Shown one piece after another: positions 45,519 through 53,996 of a DNA stretch of 64,000 nucleotides. The stretch's first letter is position 1. Each line of letters begins with the position of its first letter. Both the position numbers and the translations under genes were made by a program. The stretch comes from Hahella ganghwensis DSM 17046. GTDB lineage: Bacteria; Pseudomonadota; Gammaproteobacteria; Pseudomonadales; Oleiphilaceae. Below the pieces are notes generated by a model that searched no databases, had not been told where the DNA came from, and saw nothing but the letters and a program-made list of their open reading frames with translations. Location: contig NZ_AQXX01000135.1 of assembly GCF_000376785.1 (NCBI RefSeq), forward strand, positions 1 to 64,000, in the 5' to 3' direction.

Positions 45519-46094
45519 ATGAAAGCAAAGTACTTATTAATTGGCCTGTGTTGTATCAGCAGCTCTGTGTTTGCAAGCTGGAAACTGAACAATGATGAAT
45601 CACGTTTGAGCTTTATTTCTGTCAAAGCGACAGATGTGGCTGAAGTCCATCGTTTTGATCGTCTGGAAGGCACCATTAACGACGCTGGCGAAGCAGTACT
45701 GGAAATTGATCTGGGCAGTGTTGCCACCAACATCGATATCCGTAATGAGCGCATGAAGAAAGAGCTGTTTCAGACTGAACGCTTTCCGAAAGCCGTATAT
45801 ACAGTCAAGCTGGATCCTGCGTTAATCAAGCAAACAGCCTCCGGCCAGAGCATGACCGCCAATCTGAAAGGAACCCTTGAGCTGCACAATGTCAGTAAAG
45901 AGGTGACGGCAGAGGTTCTGGTCAATCGTATTTCAGACAAACAAGTGGTTGTTTCCACCCTGCAGCCACTGATCATCAACGCGGCCGATTTTGCGTTGAA
46001 TGACGGTGTTAAGAAACTTCAGGAAATTGCCAAACTACCTTCCATCAGCATTGCCGTTCCAGTCAGCTTCAACCTGACATTCGATTCCGAGTAA
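45519..46094 (+). CDS. YceI-family periplasmic protein
   Basis: YceI proteins have a lipocalin-like barrel that binds isoprenoid-type lipids; their role is poorly known, and E. coli YceI is induced by base. The 191-residue precursor has a signal peptide MKAKYLLIGLCCISSSVFA. The mature part begins SWKLNNDESRLSFISVKAT, with IDLGSVATNIDIRNERMKKE, FPKAVYTVKLD and LKGTLELHNVSKEVTAEVLV in standard order. AGTGAGGTGAG lies just before the ATG. There is no cytochrome b561 partner next to it. Confidence 0.92.
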   Translation: MKAKYLLIGLCCISSSVFASWKLNNDESRLSFISVKATDVAEVHRFDRLEGTINDAGEAVLEIDLGSVATNIDIRNERMKKELFQTERFPKAVYTVKLDPALIKQTASGQSMTANLKGTLELHNVSKEVTAEVLVNRISDKQVVVSTLQPLIINAADFALNDGVKKLQEIAKLPSISIAVPVSFNLTFDSE

Positions 46095-46102
46095 TCTGAC
46101 TT

Positions 46103-46130
46103 TCTCCCCAATCAGTAATGATTGGGGAGA
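46103..46130 (+). terminator. hairpin after the YceI gene
   Basis: TCTCCCCAATCA (46103-46114), loop GTAA, TGATTGGGGAGA (46119-46130): a perfect 12-bp stem nine bases after the stop. The T tract that follows is poor (TTCACTTCACTT), so it may be a weak terminator or a stabilising stem. Confidence 0.65.
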
Positions 46131-46310
46131 TTCACTTCACTTAGTATTCATCGAATACACAGCCAGATTGAATTGCGCCAGCTCGAATAGGTTTTTCGTC
46201 GGCTGATTGACAAAGCGCAATTCCGATCAAAAAAACGGCTCGGCCATTGATTAGAGTTCCTCTTGAGTTCGGTCACAAGACCAAATCATCATTCAAACGA
46301 GGAAACAATC

Positions 46311-46745
46311 ATGAAAAACCTGACCAGCTACTACCCGGTAATCAGCACCAATGAAGGCGAAAAACTGGTGGCCTTTTTTCAGGAAAACCTGGGCTTTGAG
46401 ATCGTATTCGAATCCGACTGGTACTGGCATCTCACTATGAAAGGCCAGCCTTCAGTCAACATCGCATTTGTCCAGGCTGATCATGAGAGCGTGCCTGAGG
46501 CATATCGCCAGCCGGTACAGGGATTGATTCTCAATATCGAAATGAAGGATATTGACGCCTACTATCAACAGTGCAAGGATCAAAACTGGCAGGTGGTCCT
46601 GCCACTGAAAAGTGAGCCTTGGGGGCAACGCCATTTCATCGTGGCATCCCCGGTCTCTGGTTTACTGATTGATCTAATTGAGATTATTCCGCCCTCTGAA
46701 GAATTCAGTAAAAATTACACCAGCGATGCAGTCCCGGTTTCTTGA
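46311..46745 (+). CDS. VOC/glyoxalase-superfamily protein
   Basis: 144 residues of the vicinal-oxygen-chelate fold: MKNLTSYYPVISTNEGEKLV, FFQENLGFEIVFESDWYWHL, then VLPLKSEPWGQRHFIVASPV and GLLIDLIEIIPPSEEF. The pattern of DxxxSxxFYxxxLGF-like start and EPWGxRxFxxxDPxGxxxxL-like end is the one seen in bleomycin-resistance-like VOC proteins. Enzyme or binding activity cannot be told apart. ACGAGGAAACAATC precedes the ATG. Its 3' end overlaps the start of an AraC-type regulator by 20 bases, so the two are co-expressed. Confidence 0.85.
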   Translation: MKNLTSYYPVISTNEGEKLVAFFQENLGFEIVFESDWYWHLTMKGQPSVNIAFVQADHESVPEAYRQPVQGLILNIEMKDIDAYYQQCKDQNWQVVLPLKSEPWGQRHFIVASPVSGLLIDLIEIIPPSEEFSKNYTSDAVPVS

Positions 46746-47547
46746 AGCATTATTAAAATTTTTAACAGACTCCAGCGATGAAGCGCTGGATCTGGACACC
46801 CTGGCACAGAAAACAGGTTACTCCAAGTACCATCTGTGCCGGGCGTTCCATGCAGCCACCCAGGAACCTTTACAGACCTATCTAAGACGGTTACGCCTGG
46901 CCCGCGGCGCGGAGGCCATACAGAAAGGCGCAAGAATACTGGATGTCGCCCTGGACTGCGGATACCAATCCCAAGAGGCTTTTCACCGGGCATTTTCCAG
47001 AATGTTCGGCATCACCCCCAAAGCATTGCAGAAAGGCCACCAGCACCCGAGCCTCCTGTTGAAGCAGCCTTGGCAGGAAACCTTCATGCCACCTCCCCCC
47101 CTGACCTGTCGCGACGAAATGCTTCCAGAGTTCACCCTGCACGGAATTGGGGGCATTTATAGCTACCACCAGATATGCGACATTGAGGCCCTGTGGCAGC
47201 GCTTTCACCAAAGATATTCACAGCAGGGTAACAGCTGGGGAGTCACATTAAGTTGCGACGGCGACAACAGTTCCTTTCGTTACTACGCCTCGATAAAAGC
47301 AAACTCTGTCAATGATTTGTCTGGCCTTGAAGCCATTCATATTCCCGCTCAGCATTACAAAGTATTTCGCCATCAGGGACAGGCTTCAACCATGCTACAG
47401 GCGTTTAACTACATTTGGGGCATCTGGCTTCCTGAACAGTCAAAACTGACGGTAAAAGGCGTCGATTTTGAGTATTACCCGGCCGGGTATGATCCCAACC
47501 AGGAATCCAGTTGGGTCGATATCTACATCCCGGTCGTGGCAAAGTGA
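46726..47547 (+). CDS. AraC-family regulator with GyrI-like effector domain
   Basis: Transcription factor of 273 residues. The N-terminal double helix-turn-helix (about 1-105) has LAQKTGYSKYHLCRAFHAAT and LDVALDCGYQSQEAFHRAFS, then RMFGITPKAL, the AraC signature. The C-terminal half (about 115-270) reads FTLHGIGGIYSYHQICDIEA and HYKVFRHQGQ with DFEYYPAGYDP, the GyrI-like ligand-binding form seen in Rob and similar regulators. Start: ATG 46726 inside the end of the VOC gene. Overlap implies translational coupling; a regulator that senses the ligand handled by the VOC protein is a reasonable inference. Confidence 0.9.
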   Translation: MQSRFLEALLKFLTDSSDEALDLDTLAQKTGYSKYHLCRAFHAATQEPLQTYLRRLRLARGAEAIQKGARILDVALDCGYQSQEAFHRAFSRMFGITPKALQKGHQHPSLLLKQPWQETFMPPPPLTCRDEMLPEFTLHGIGGIYSYHQICDIEALWQRFHQRYSQQGNSWGVTLSCDGDNSSFRYYASIKANSVNDLSGLEAIHIPAQHYKVFRHQGQASTMLQAFNYIWGIWLPEQSKLTVKGVDFEYYPAGYDPNQESSWVDIYIPVVAK

Positions 47548-47621
47548 CGCCGCAGATTCCTCAGCCTGCAAACCTATATCACAGAAGAAAGACGATACCG
47601 ACACTGGTTACGGAATCCTGG

Positions 47622-48317
47622 TCATACCGTCATATAACCCCGGACCTGCTCTTTATCCATAGACTCCCCTGTTCCGCTCAAAACCACATTACCCCGATCC
47701 ATAACCACATAGGAGTCTGCCAGCTCATAGGCAAAGTCCAGGTATTGCTCCACCAGTACGATGGCCATTTCACCACGATCACGGAGCTGAGCAATCACTT
47801 GTTGAATATCTTTGATAATGGAAGGCTGGATACCCTCAGTGGGCTCGTCCAGCATTAACAGTTTGGGACGCGTCACCAGCGCTCTGGCAATAGCCAACTG
47901 TTGTTGTTGACCACCGGATAGATCACCTCCCCGACGCTTCAGCATGGCCTTCAACACCGGAAACAAAGTAAATATTTCATCTGGTATAAAGCGCTGGCTG
48001 CGAGGCAATGCCGCAAAACCGGTTTTGAGGTTTTCCAGTACACTGAGCTGGGAAAATATTTCTCTCCCTTGGGGAACATAAGCGATTCCCAAACGGGCAC
48101 GATCACTGGCGCTCATTTTATTCAAGGAACAGCCATCCCAGTTCATACTACCACCCTGTACTGACTGATGGCCGGATAACGCTCTTAACAGAGAAGTTTT
48201 GCCAACCCCGTTTCGCCCCAATATACAGGTCACCTGCCCCGGCTCGGCGTTAATATTGACACCGTAGAGCGCCTGACTGGCACCATAATACAAATCAACG
48301 TTTTCTACCTGTAGCAT
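47622..48317 (-). CDS. urtE: urea ABC transporter ATPase UrtE
   Basis: Second ATPase of the five-gene urea importer. From ATG 48317 it has 231 residues and begins MLQVENVDLYYGASQALYGV, usual for UrtE. Walker A GRNGVGKTS, signature LSGGQQQQLAIARAL, Walker B LLMLDEPTEGIQPSII, and LVEQYLDFAYELADSYVVMD are the LivF-like features; EGIQPSII is typical of UrtE. It begins one base after the urtD stop. It converges with the AraC-type regulator. Confidence 0.95.
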   Translation of the reverse strand: MLQVENVDLYYGASQALYGVNINAEPGQVTCILGRNGVGKTSLLRALSGHQSVQGGSMNWDGCSLNKMSASDRARLGIAYVPQGREIFSQLSVLENLKTGFAALPRSQRFIPDEIFTLFPVLKAMLKRRGGDLSGGQQQQLAIARALVTRPKLLMLDEPTEGIQPSIIKDIQQVIAQLRDRGEMAIVLVEQYLDFAYELADSYVVMDRGNVVLSGTGESMDKEQVRGYMTV

Positions 48318-48318
48318 G

Positions 48319-49077
48319 TCAGCGTCCCAAATATACTTCAATTACCTGCTCGTTCTTCTGCACCTGGTCCAGACTTCCCTCAGCCAGCACCCGGCCCTCG
48401 TGCAGCACCGTTACTTTGCACTCCAGAGCCCGCACAAAATCCATATCATGCTCAACAACCACCAGAGAGTGTTTTTTCGACACTTCCTTGAACAACTCGG
48501 CCGTTTTCTCTGTCTCCACATCGGTCATTCCAGCGGCCGGCTCATCAATAAGGAGCAGCTCAGGCTCCTGGATCAACAGCATACCGATCTCCAGCCACTG
48601 TTTCTGGCCATGGGATAATGCACCAGCCAGTTCATCAGAGCGCTGTACCAGGTCCACCAGAACCAGAATTTCGTCAATCCTTTCTTTCTGCCGTGCCCCC
48701 AGCTTATGAAATAGAGAGGCCAGAACACTTCTTCCACCGGCCAATGCTAATTCAAGATTCTCAAATACCGTCAGGGATTCAATGACGGTCGGCTTCTGGA
48801 ACTTCCGCCCGACCCCCATATTGGCAATGGCGGCCTCATCATGTTGGGTCAGGTCAACCCGATTATTGAATATCACCTCTCCCTCGTCTGGACGAGTCTT
48901 CCCGGTAATCACATCCATCATGGTTGTTTTACCGGCGCCGTTGGGTCCGATAATCGCCCGCAGTTCTCCGGGACGGAGATCCAGAGAAAGACTGTTTAAC
49001 GCCTTAAAACCATCGAAGCTGACGGAAACACCATTCAGATATAGTATCGATGGCTGGCTGATATGTTTTGCTTGCAT
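48319..49077 (-). CDS. urtD: urea ABC transporter ATPase UrtD
   Basis: First ATPase of the urea importer, LivG-like, 252 residues. ILYLNGVSVSFDGFKALNSL is the UrtD-type opening; Walker A GPNGAGKTT, MDVITGKTRPDEGEVIF, GRKFQKPTVIESLTVFENLE, signature ALSHGQKQWLEIGMLL and Walker B LLLIDEPAAGMTD follow. The phrase ALSHGQKQWLEIGMLL is specific to UrtD in my knowledge, replacing the LSGGQ form. It lies 32 bases after urtC. Confidence 0.95.
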   Translation of the reverse strand: MQAKHISQPSILYLNGVSVSFDGFKALNSLSLDLRPGELRAIIGPNGAGKTTMMDVITGKTRPDEGEVIFNNRVDLTQHDEAAIANMGVGRKFQKPTVIESLTVFENLELALAGGRSVLASLFHKLGARQKERIDEILVLVDLVQRSDELAGALSHGQKQWLEIGMLLIQEPELLLIDEPAAGMTDVETEKTAELFKEVSKKHSLVVVEHDMDFVRALECKVTVLHEGRVLAEGSLDQVQKNEQVIEVYLGR

Positions 49078-49109
49078 AATTTGCTTGCCCTTTCCTGTTG
49101 CTCACATGG

Positions 49110-50354
49110 TCAGTTGGTCGAAAGTTCCACTGCTGACTTTCTGTTAGTCCCGGCATCGTCATTCTTTTCATCTTCTGGCGGTGAATGATCTCTTGCAGAT
49201 GCCGCTTGCCCAGTGGCATTTTGTCCAGACGTTTCCAGGGAGGCAGCGTGTCTGCTCCGCCATTTTTCCAGGATCTGCTCCGCAAGTCCGACAACGCCAC
49301 GGGGCAGATACAGTGTCGACACCACAAACAGCGCCCCCAAAAAGAACAGCCATAGCTCAGGGAAAGCGGCGGTAAAGTAGGTTTTGGCGTAGTTCACCAA
49401 CACCGCCCCCACGATGGCACCATATAAAGTGCCACGCCCTCCGACGGCCACCCAGATAATGATTTCAATCGAGTTGATGGGAGAAAACTCACCCGGATTG
49501 ATAATTCCCACCTGAGGGACATAGAGGGCGCCGGCGACACCAGCTAGAACAGCCGAGACAACAAAAACAAAGAGTTTGAATTTATCAACCCGGTAGCCCA
49601 GAAATCGGGTACGGGATTCTGCGTCACGCACAGAAACCATGACACGACCAAGCTTGGAGGAAACAATGTAGCGACAAAGAATATATCCAAGGACCAATGA
49701 GAGCGCTGAGGCAACAAACAACACTGCTCGTGTCGTATCTGACTGAAGATTGTACCCAAGCAGATCCTTGAAGTCGGTCAGGCCATTGTTACCACCAAAC
49801 CCCATATCGTTACGGAAAAACGCCAGCATCAGAGCATAGGTCAACGCCTGAGTAATGATCGACAGGTACACCCCGGTCACTCTGGAACGAAATGCCAGCC
49901 AACCGAATACAAAGGCCAGGATACCGGGCACCAGCGCCACTATGATCATGGCAAAGAAAAAGTTGTCAAAGCCAAACCAGTACCAGGGGAGCTCCTCCCA
50001 ATTCAGAAATACCATAAAGTCAGGCAGTTCCGGATGACCGTAAACGCCTCGGTCCCCGATCTGACGCATCAAGTACATTCCCATGGCGTAGCCACCCAAC
50101 GCAAAGAACGCGCCATGACCAAGACTGAGAATGCCGCAGTATCCCCAGATCAGGTCAACAGCCAGCGCAAGCAGCGCATAGCACAGATACTTTCCTAACA
50201 GAGTCAGTGTATAGGTGGACACATGCAGAGCTGAGCCTTCCGGCATCATCAGGTTCAAAGCAGGTATCACAAGGGCGATGCCCAACAATACAGACAACAG
50301 ATACTTGCCCGCTGTGTCGTTCATCAGGAATTGAGTTACAGGTCCCAGTTTCAT
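49110..50354 (-). CDS. urtC: urea ABC transporter permease UrtC
   Basis: LivM-like inner-membrane permease, 414 residues with about ten hydrophobic helices. DLIWGYCGILSLGHGAFFAL, GGYAMGMYLMRQIGDRGVYG and FGGNNGLTDFKDLLGYNLQS are the family signatures, and EIIIWVAVGGRGTLYGAIVG follows. The C-terminus (from about 370) is a polar tail of some 45 residues not needed for the fold. Start: the second ATG (50354) has AGAGGA nine bases upstream; the first ATG (50363) abuts that site. It begins 18 bases after urtB. Confidence 0.95.
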   Translation of the reverse strand: MKLGPVTQFLMNDTAGKYLLSVLLGIALVIPALNLMMPEGSALHVSTYTLTLLGKYLCYALLALAVDLIWGYCGILSLGHGAFFALGGYAMGMYLMRQIGDRGVYGHPELPDFMVFLNWEELPWYWFGFDNFFFAMIIVALVPGILAFVFGWLAFRSRVTGVYLSIITQALTYALMLAFFRNDMGFGGNNGLTDFKDLLGYNLQSDTTRAVLFVASALSLVLGYILCRYIVSSKLGRVMVSVRDAESRTRFLGYRVDKFKLFVFVVSAVLAGVAGALYVPQVGIINPGEFSPINSIEIIIWVAVGGRGTLYGAIVGAVLVNYAKTYFTAAFPELWLFFLGALFVVSTLYLPRGVVGLAEQILEKWRSRHAASLETSGQNATGQAASARDHSPPEDEKNDDAGTNRKSAVELSTN

Positions 50355-50372
50355 CTTGTTCATTCCTCTTAT

Positions 50373-52037
50373 TCAATCCTCTGCCGCTCTACCTTTCAGG
50401 GCAAACATTCCCCTCGGGTATTTCTGGATAAACAGAATAATGACGACCAGGACCAGAATTTTGGCCAGCACAGCGCCAGCGAAGGGCTCCATCATCTTAT
50501 TGGCGATTCCCAGAGACATTGCCCCGACAAAGGTTCCGACAAGATTGCCAACACCACCGAACACCACCACCATGAAAGAATCAATGATGTAAGCCTGCCC
50601 CAAATTGGGACCAACGTTGGTCAATTGACTCAGAGCAACCCCGGCAATGCCGGCTATCCCAGACCCCAACCCAAAGGTCAGTGCATCCAGCCAACCGGTT
50701 CGAATCCCCATTGAGCTGGCCATACGTCGATTTTGAGTCACTGCCCGCATCTGCAGACCGAAAAGGGTTTTACGCAGCAACATGGCGAGCGCAAACAGCA
50801 CCATCAGACTAAAGATAATGATATAGAGACGGTTATAAGTCAGAGACAGTGCCCCATTGATCTCAAGCGAACCGGACATCCAGCTGGGTGTGGACACTGA
50901 CTGATTCAGTGGACTGAAAATAGTTCTGACAGCCTGCTGTAAAATGAGACTGATACCAAAGGTGGCCAACAGAGTTTCCAATGGACGACCGTATAAGTGT
51001 CGGATCACACCTCGTTCAATGATGACCCCTACCAGACCAGATACGAGAAACGCCGCCGGAACCGCCACCAACAAAGAGTAATCAATATGATTGGGCATCA
51101 ATTGCTGAATCACAAATGTCGTGTAAGCTCCCAGCATAATCATTTCGCCATGGGCCATATTGATGACCCCCATAACGCCAAAGGTAATGGACAAGCCAAC
51201 AGCTGCCAGCAACAGCACAGCCCCCAGACTGATGCCGAAGTAGACGTTCTCTACTCCCTTGTTAAAAGCCACAAGGTCTTCAATGGACGCAAGTGCTTCA
51301 GCCGCTGCTTTACGTACATCGCTATCCGCTTCCAGAAATGCACCGTCCCTCTCAATCAAAAAACCGGCTAGAAGGGATCTCACTTCCGGATAGAGCTCAC
51401 CTTTCAATCGTCCGATAGCGTCAACTCGCTCGTGGCTACTGCCATAGCGGGCCACCAGCATGGACTCAGAGACAGCCAGCAGTTTCTTCACTGACGCACT
51501 CTCTTCTGCCTGTAACGCCTGCCTGAGTGGCTTGATATTGGACTCATCATCAGACTTCATCATCGCCCTGGCAGCATCAATCCGGGTTTCGACATTAGGT
51601 GACCGGAGCTGCAGTGACGCCAGTGTTTCGCGCAGCAGACGACGCAAGGAGTTATTAACGCTGATTTTTTTGTAATCGCGCTTACTGATATCGCTGAGCA
51701 TTTCGGCAGTGAGTACGTTCTGTGCCAGATACCCGCTTTCTCCAGAGCTCAAAACGAAAAAGCTGTCAGCAGATTGCTTGCTATAGTATAGGTCGCCGCC
51801 CAGCATCCCCTTAAGAATCAACAGAACACGTTCGTCTTCAATATTGCTCAGATCAACGACCAGTTGTGCTTTTTTGGAGAAGTTTGCGGACTTCAGTTCA
51901 GCCATAGGTGCCAATAGTTCTTCGTCCGGCACCGCCGCCAGAGACTCCCTGGCGATCATAAAAGTGTTTACCGTGAGAAGTGTCATAACGGCAGTGACAT
52001 GCAGTAGACGTTTGAGCCATACCGACGACATGCGCAT
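50373..52037 (-). CDS. urtB: urea ABC transporter permease UrtB
   Basis: LivH-like permease with an extra N-terminal domain. The 554 residues start with a signal-like helix, then a helical, repeat-like periplasmic region (about 35-260; RIDAARAMMKSDDESNIKPL), as in other proteobacterial UrtB. The membrane part (about 270-550) has NVYFGISLGAVLLLAAVGLS, VMGVINMAHGEMIMLGAYTT, RTIFSPLNQSVSTPSWMSGS and LGSGIAGIAGVALSQLTNVG. A 170-base gap with a hairpin separates it from urtA. Confidence 0.95.
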   Translation of the reverse strand: MRMSSVWLKRLLHVTAVMTLLTVNTFMIARESLAAVPDEELLAPMAELKSANFSKKAQLVVDLSNIEDERVLLILKGMLGGDLYYSKQSADSFFVLSSGESGYLAQNVLTAEMLSDISKRDYKKISVNNSLRRLLRETLASLQLRSPNVETRIDAARAMMKSDDESNIKPLRQALQAEESASVKKLLAVSESMLVARYGSSHERVDAIGRLKGELYPEVRSLLAGFLIERDGAFLEADSDVRKAAAEALASIEDLVAFNKGVENVYFGISLGAVLLLAAVGLSITFGVMGVINMAHGEMIMLGAYTTFVIQQLMPNHIDYSLLVAVPAAFLVSGLVGVIIERGVIRHLYGRPLETLLATFGISLILQQAVRTIFSPLNQSVSTPSWMSGSLEINGALSLTYNRLYIIIFSLMVLFALAMLLRKTLFGLQMRAVTQNRRMASSMGIRTGWLDALTFGLGSGIAGIAGVALSQLTNVGPNLGQAYIIDSFMVVVFGGVGNLVGTFVGAMSLGIANKMMEPFAGAVLAKILVLVVIILFIQKYPRGMFALKGRAAED

Positions 52038-52097
52038 AGCGATTCTCTTTGTGATGATGAATTGAGGGTTGTGAGTGTCTTGGCCAATCTCGGCAAA

Positions 52098-52115
52098 GAC
52101 CTCATCCGTGAGGTC
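52098..52115 (-). terminator. intercistronic hairpin between urtA and urtB
   Basis: GACCTCA (52098-52104), loop TCCG, TGAGGTC (52109-52115): a perfect 7-bp stem. No T tract follows, so I read it as an RNA-stabilising or partial termination element that favours the binding-protein message. Confidence 0.5.
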
Positions 52116-52207
52116 GGATTCGGGTGATCAGATCAATCAGGGCTATTGATTCGGAACAATTCAGAGCCAACGATCCTGAATCAATGATCTGAGCCAGAGA
52201 TCCATGA

Positions 52208-53497
52208 TTAGTAGTTCTGACCTGAACACTTGCCGGTTTTCACGTTATAGTTGCCGCAAGCCAGAGGCGCCGTCCAGTCAGCAGTGATATCTTTGCTGCC
52301 ATCCAGAAAGTCGGACCATGCGTCGCCCATAACAGCACCAGCGGTCTGCCAGACCGTCTCGAACTGACCATCATCCTGGATCTCACCAATCAAGACCGGC
52401 TTGGTAATGTGGTGATTCGGCATCATCGTGGCAAAGCCGCCAGACAAATTCGGTACAGTAACGCCGATAATGGCATCTGAAACTTCATCCACTTCCGTTG
52501 AGCCGGCTTTCTTAACCGCTTCGACCCACATATTAAACCCAATATAGTGAGCCTCCATTGGGTCGTTGGTCACCCGATCAGCGTCTTTAATGAACGCTTT
52601 CCATGAATCAATGAAATCAGTATTGGTGTCGGAATCAACACTCATGAAGTAGTTCCAGGCTGCCAGATGCCCCACCAACGGTTTGGTATCGAGGCCGGAG
52701 AGCTCTTCTTCACCGACAGAAAACGCCACCACCGGAATATCTTCAGCGGAGATTCCCTGGTTCGCCAACTCCTTGTAGAAAGGAACATTGGCATCACCGT
52801 TAATGGTGGAAACCACTGCTGTTTTTGAACCGGCAGTACCGAATTTCTTAATATCAGACACAATACTCTGCCAGTCAGAATGACCGAAAGGTGTGTAATT
52901 GATCATGATATCCTTTTCAGCAACACCTTTGGCTTTAAGGTACGCCTCCAGAATCTTGTTGGTAGTACGGGGATAGACATAATCCGTTCCCGCCAGCACC
53001 CAGCGTTCAACCCCCACTTCATTCATCAGGTAATCGACTGCAGGAATCGCCTGCTGGTTGGGTGCTGCACCAGTGTAAAAGACGTTTTTGGAGGACTCCT
53101 CACCTTCATACTGGACAGGATAGAAAAGCAACCCGTTGAGCTCCTCAAATACCGGCAAAACAGATTTACGCGACACCGATGTCCAGCAACCGAATACGAC
53201 GTCTACCTTTTCTTTCTCCAGAAGCTCTCTGGCTTTCTCCGCAAACAAAGGCCAGTTTGATGCAGGGTCTGCAACCACCGCTTCTAACTTTTTACCTAAC
53301 AGGCCTCCTTTCTTGTTCTGCTCCTCAACCAGCATGAGAACAGTGTCCTTCAAAGTGGTTTCACTAATCGCCATGGTTCCGCTGAGGCTATGCAGCACGC
53401 CAACTTTAATCGTATCCGCCGCCTGCACCAGGGTCGCACCGATTGACAACGCCATTGCACTAAACCCTACCCCAATACTTTTAGTGTATTTTTTCAT
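52208..53497 (-). CDS. urtA: urea ABC transporter substrate-binding protein UrtA
   Basis: Periplasmic urea-binding protein of the urtABCDE importer. From ATG 53497 the 429-residue precursor has a signal peptide ending GATLVQAA, and the mature protein begins DTIKVGVLHSLSGTMAISET, the highly conserved UrtA start. FGCWTSVSRKSVLPVFEELN, LLFYPVQYEGEESSKNVFYT, GAAPNQQAIPAVDYLM and DPMEAHYIGFNMWVEAVKKA are family signatures. GGAG stands eight bases before this ATG; an upstream ATG (53548) would add 17 residues before the signal. First gene of its operon, divergent from the urease operon. Confidence 0.97.
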   Translation of the reverse strand: MKKYTKSIGVGFSAMALSIGATLVQAADTIKVGVLHSLSGTMAISETTLKDTVLMLVEEQNKKGGLLGKKLEAVVADPASNWPLFAEKARELLEKEKVDVVFGCWTSVSRKSVLPVFEELNGLLFYPVQYEGEESSKNVFYTGAAPNQQAIPAVDYLMNEVGVERWVLAGTDYVYPRTTNKILEAYLKAKGVAEKDIMINYTPFGHSDWQSIVSDIKKFGTAGSKTAVVSTINGDANVPFYKELANQGISAEDIPVVAFSVGEEELSGLDTKPLVGHLAAWNYFMSVDSDTNTDFIDSWKAFIKDADRVTNDPMEAHYIGFNMWVEAVKKAGSTEVDEVSDAIIGVTVPNLSGGFATMMPNHHITKPVLIGEIQDDGQFETVWQTAGAVMGDAWSDFLDGSKDITADWTAPLACGNYNVKTGKCSGQNY

Positions 53498-53652
53498 TTT
53501 TAAAACTCCGGTGATGGTTGTTTTGAGTGAGTTTCTCCCGCACAACAAACAGCACAGGTTATTCCATAGATTTTTTTTCCTTTAAATTTCATAGCACTAA
53601 GTCACTTCTTACGTCGCCAATGATTAAAAAGGAAGAATATTTAGCCCATTAA

Positions 53653-53669
53653 CGCACCAGTTAGGCGCA
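53653..53669. promoter_or_regulatory. NtrC-like binding site
   Basis: CGCACC-AGTTA-GGCGCA matches ten of the twelve conserved bases of TGCACC-N5-GGTGCA. It lies about 180 bases upstream of the sigma54-like element for ureD, a typical enhancer distance, and 156 bases upstream of the urtA start. Confidence 0.5.
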
Positions 53670-53843
53670 TCATTTTTTGCACCTCGCCCATTTTTAGTGC
53701 CAACCCACAACTCTTCCGCCAGAAAAAAATCCGGCTCTACACCAACAGTTCCATTTCGGTGCATAGCCATACTTGTCTATAACTCAATAATGACGGGGCT
53801 CTCAGGGATATCGGCCAGCTTCAGAGGCAATCGTGCCTCATTC

Positions 53844-53859
53844 TGGCACGCGATTCGCT
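53844..53859 (+). promoter_or_regulatory. sigma54 (RpoN) promoter candidate for the urease operon
   Basis: TGGCACGCGATTCGCT against TGGCACN5TTGC(A/T): one mismatch (C for T just before the GC), with exact spacing. The start of transcription would be near 53871, about 110 bases before the ureD ATG. Confidence 0.6.
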
Positions 53860-53912
53860 ATACAAACCAAATCAAGAAAAGGAATTAACTCAAAAGGAAC
53901 TGAAAGAACATC

Positions 53913-53996
53913 ATGAGGCACTCAGGCGGACAATCTACCGTACTGACGATTACTGCGAAGACTATAAAAGTACCCATCGCCAATGAATATAACTGA
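53913..53996 (+). CDS. possible leader peptide overlapping the ureD start
   Basis: A 27-codon frame starts at ATG 53913 with AAGGAAC upstream and ends at a TGA 14 bases inside ureD (ureD ATG at 53983, different frame). The ureD ATG itself has no good ribosome site. Translation of the short frame could therefore deliver ribosomes to ureD. The peptide (MRHSGGQSTVLTITAKTIKV and seven more) has no known match. This is a weak call resting only on layout. Confidence 0.25.
   Translation: MRHSGGQSTVLTITAKTIKVPIANEYN

Larger units (their letters stand above)
53498..53982. other. 485-base divergent spacer, urtA / ureD
   Basis: This spacer holds the regulation of both urea operons: a NtrC-like box at 53653-53669 and a sigma54-like element at 53844-53859 facing ureD. 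It also contains a run of eight T near 53571-53578 and a possible short leader reading frame at 53913-53996. I did not find a matching sigma54 element facing urtA. Confidence 0.55.

Noticed and set aside
53678-53763. TGCACC and GGTGCA half-sites as a second NtrC box
   Set aside because: The halves are about 75 bases apart, far from the 5-base spacing of a real site.
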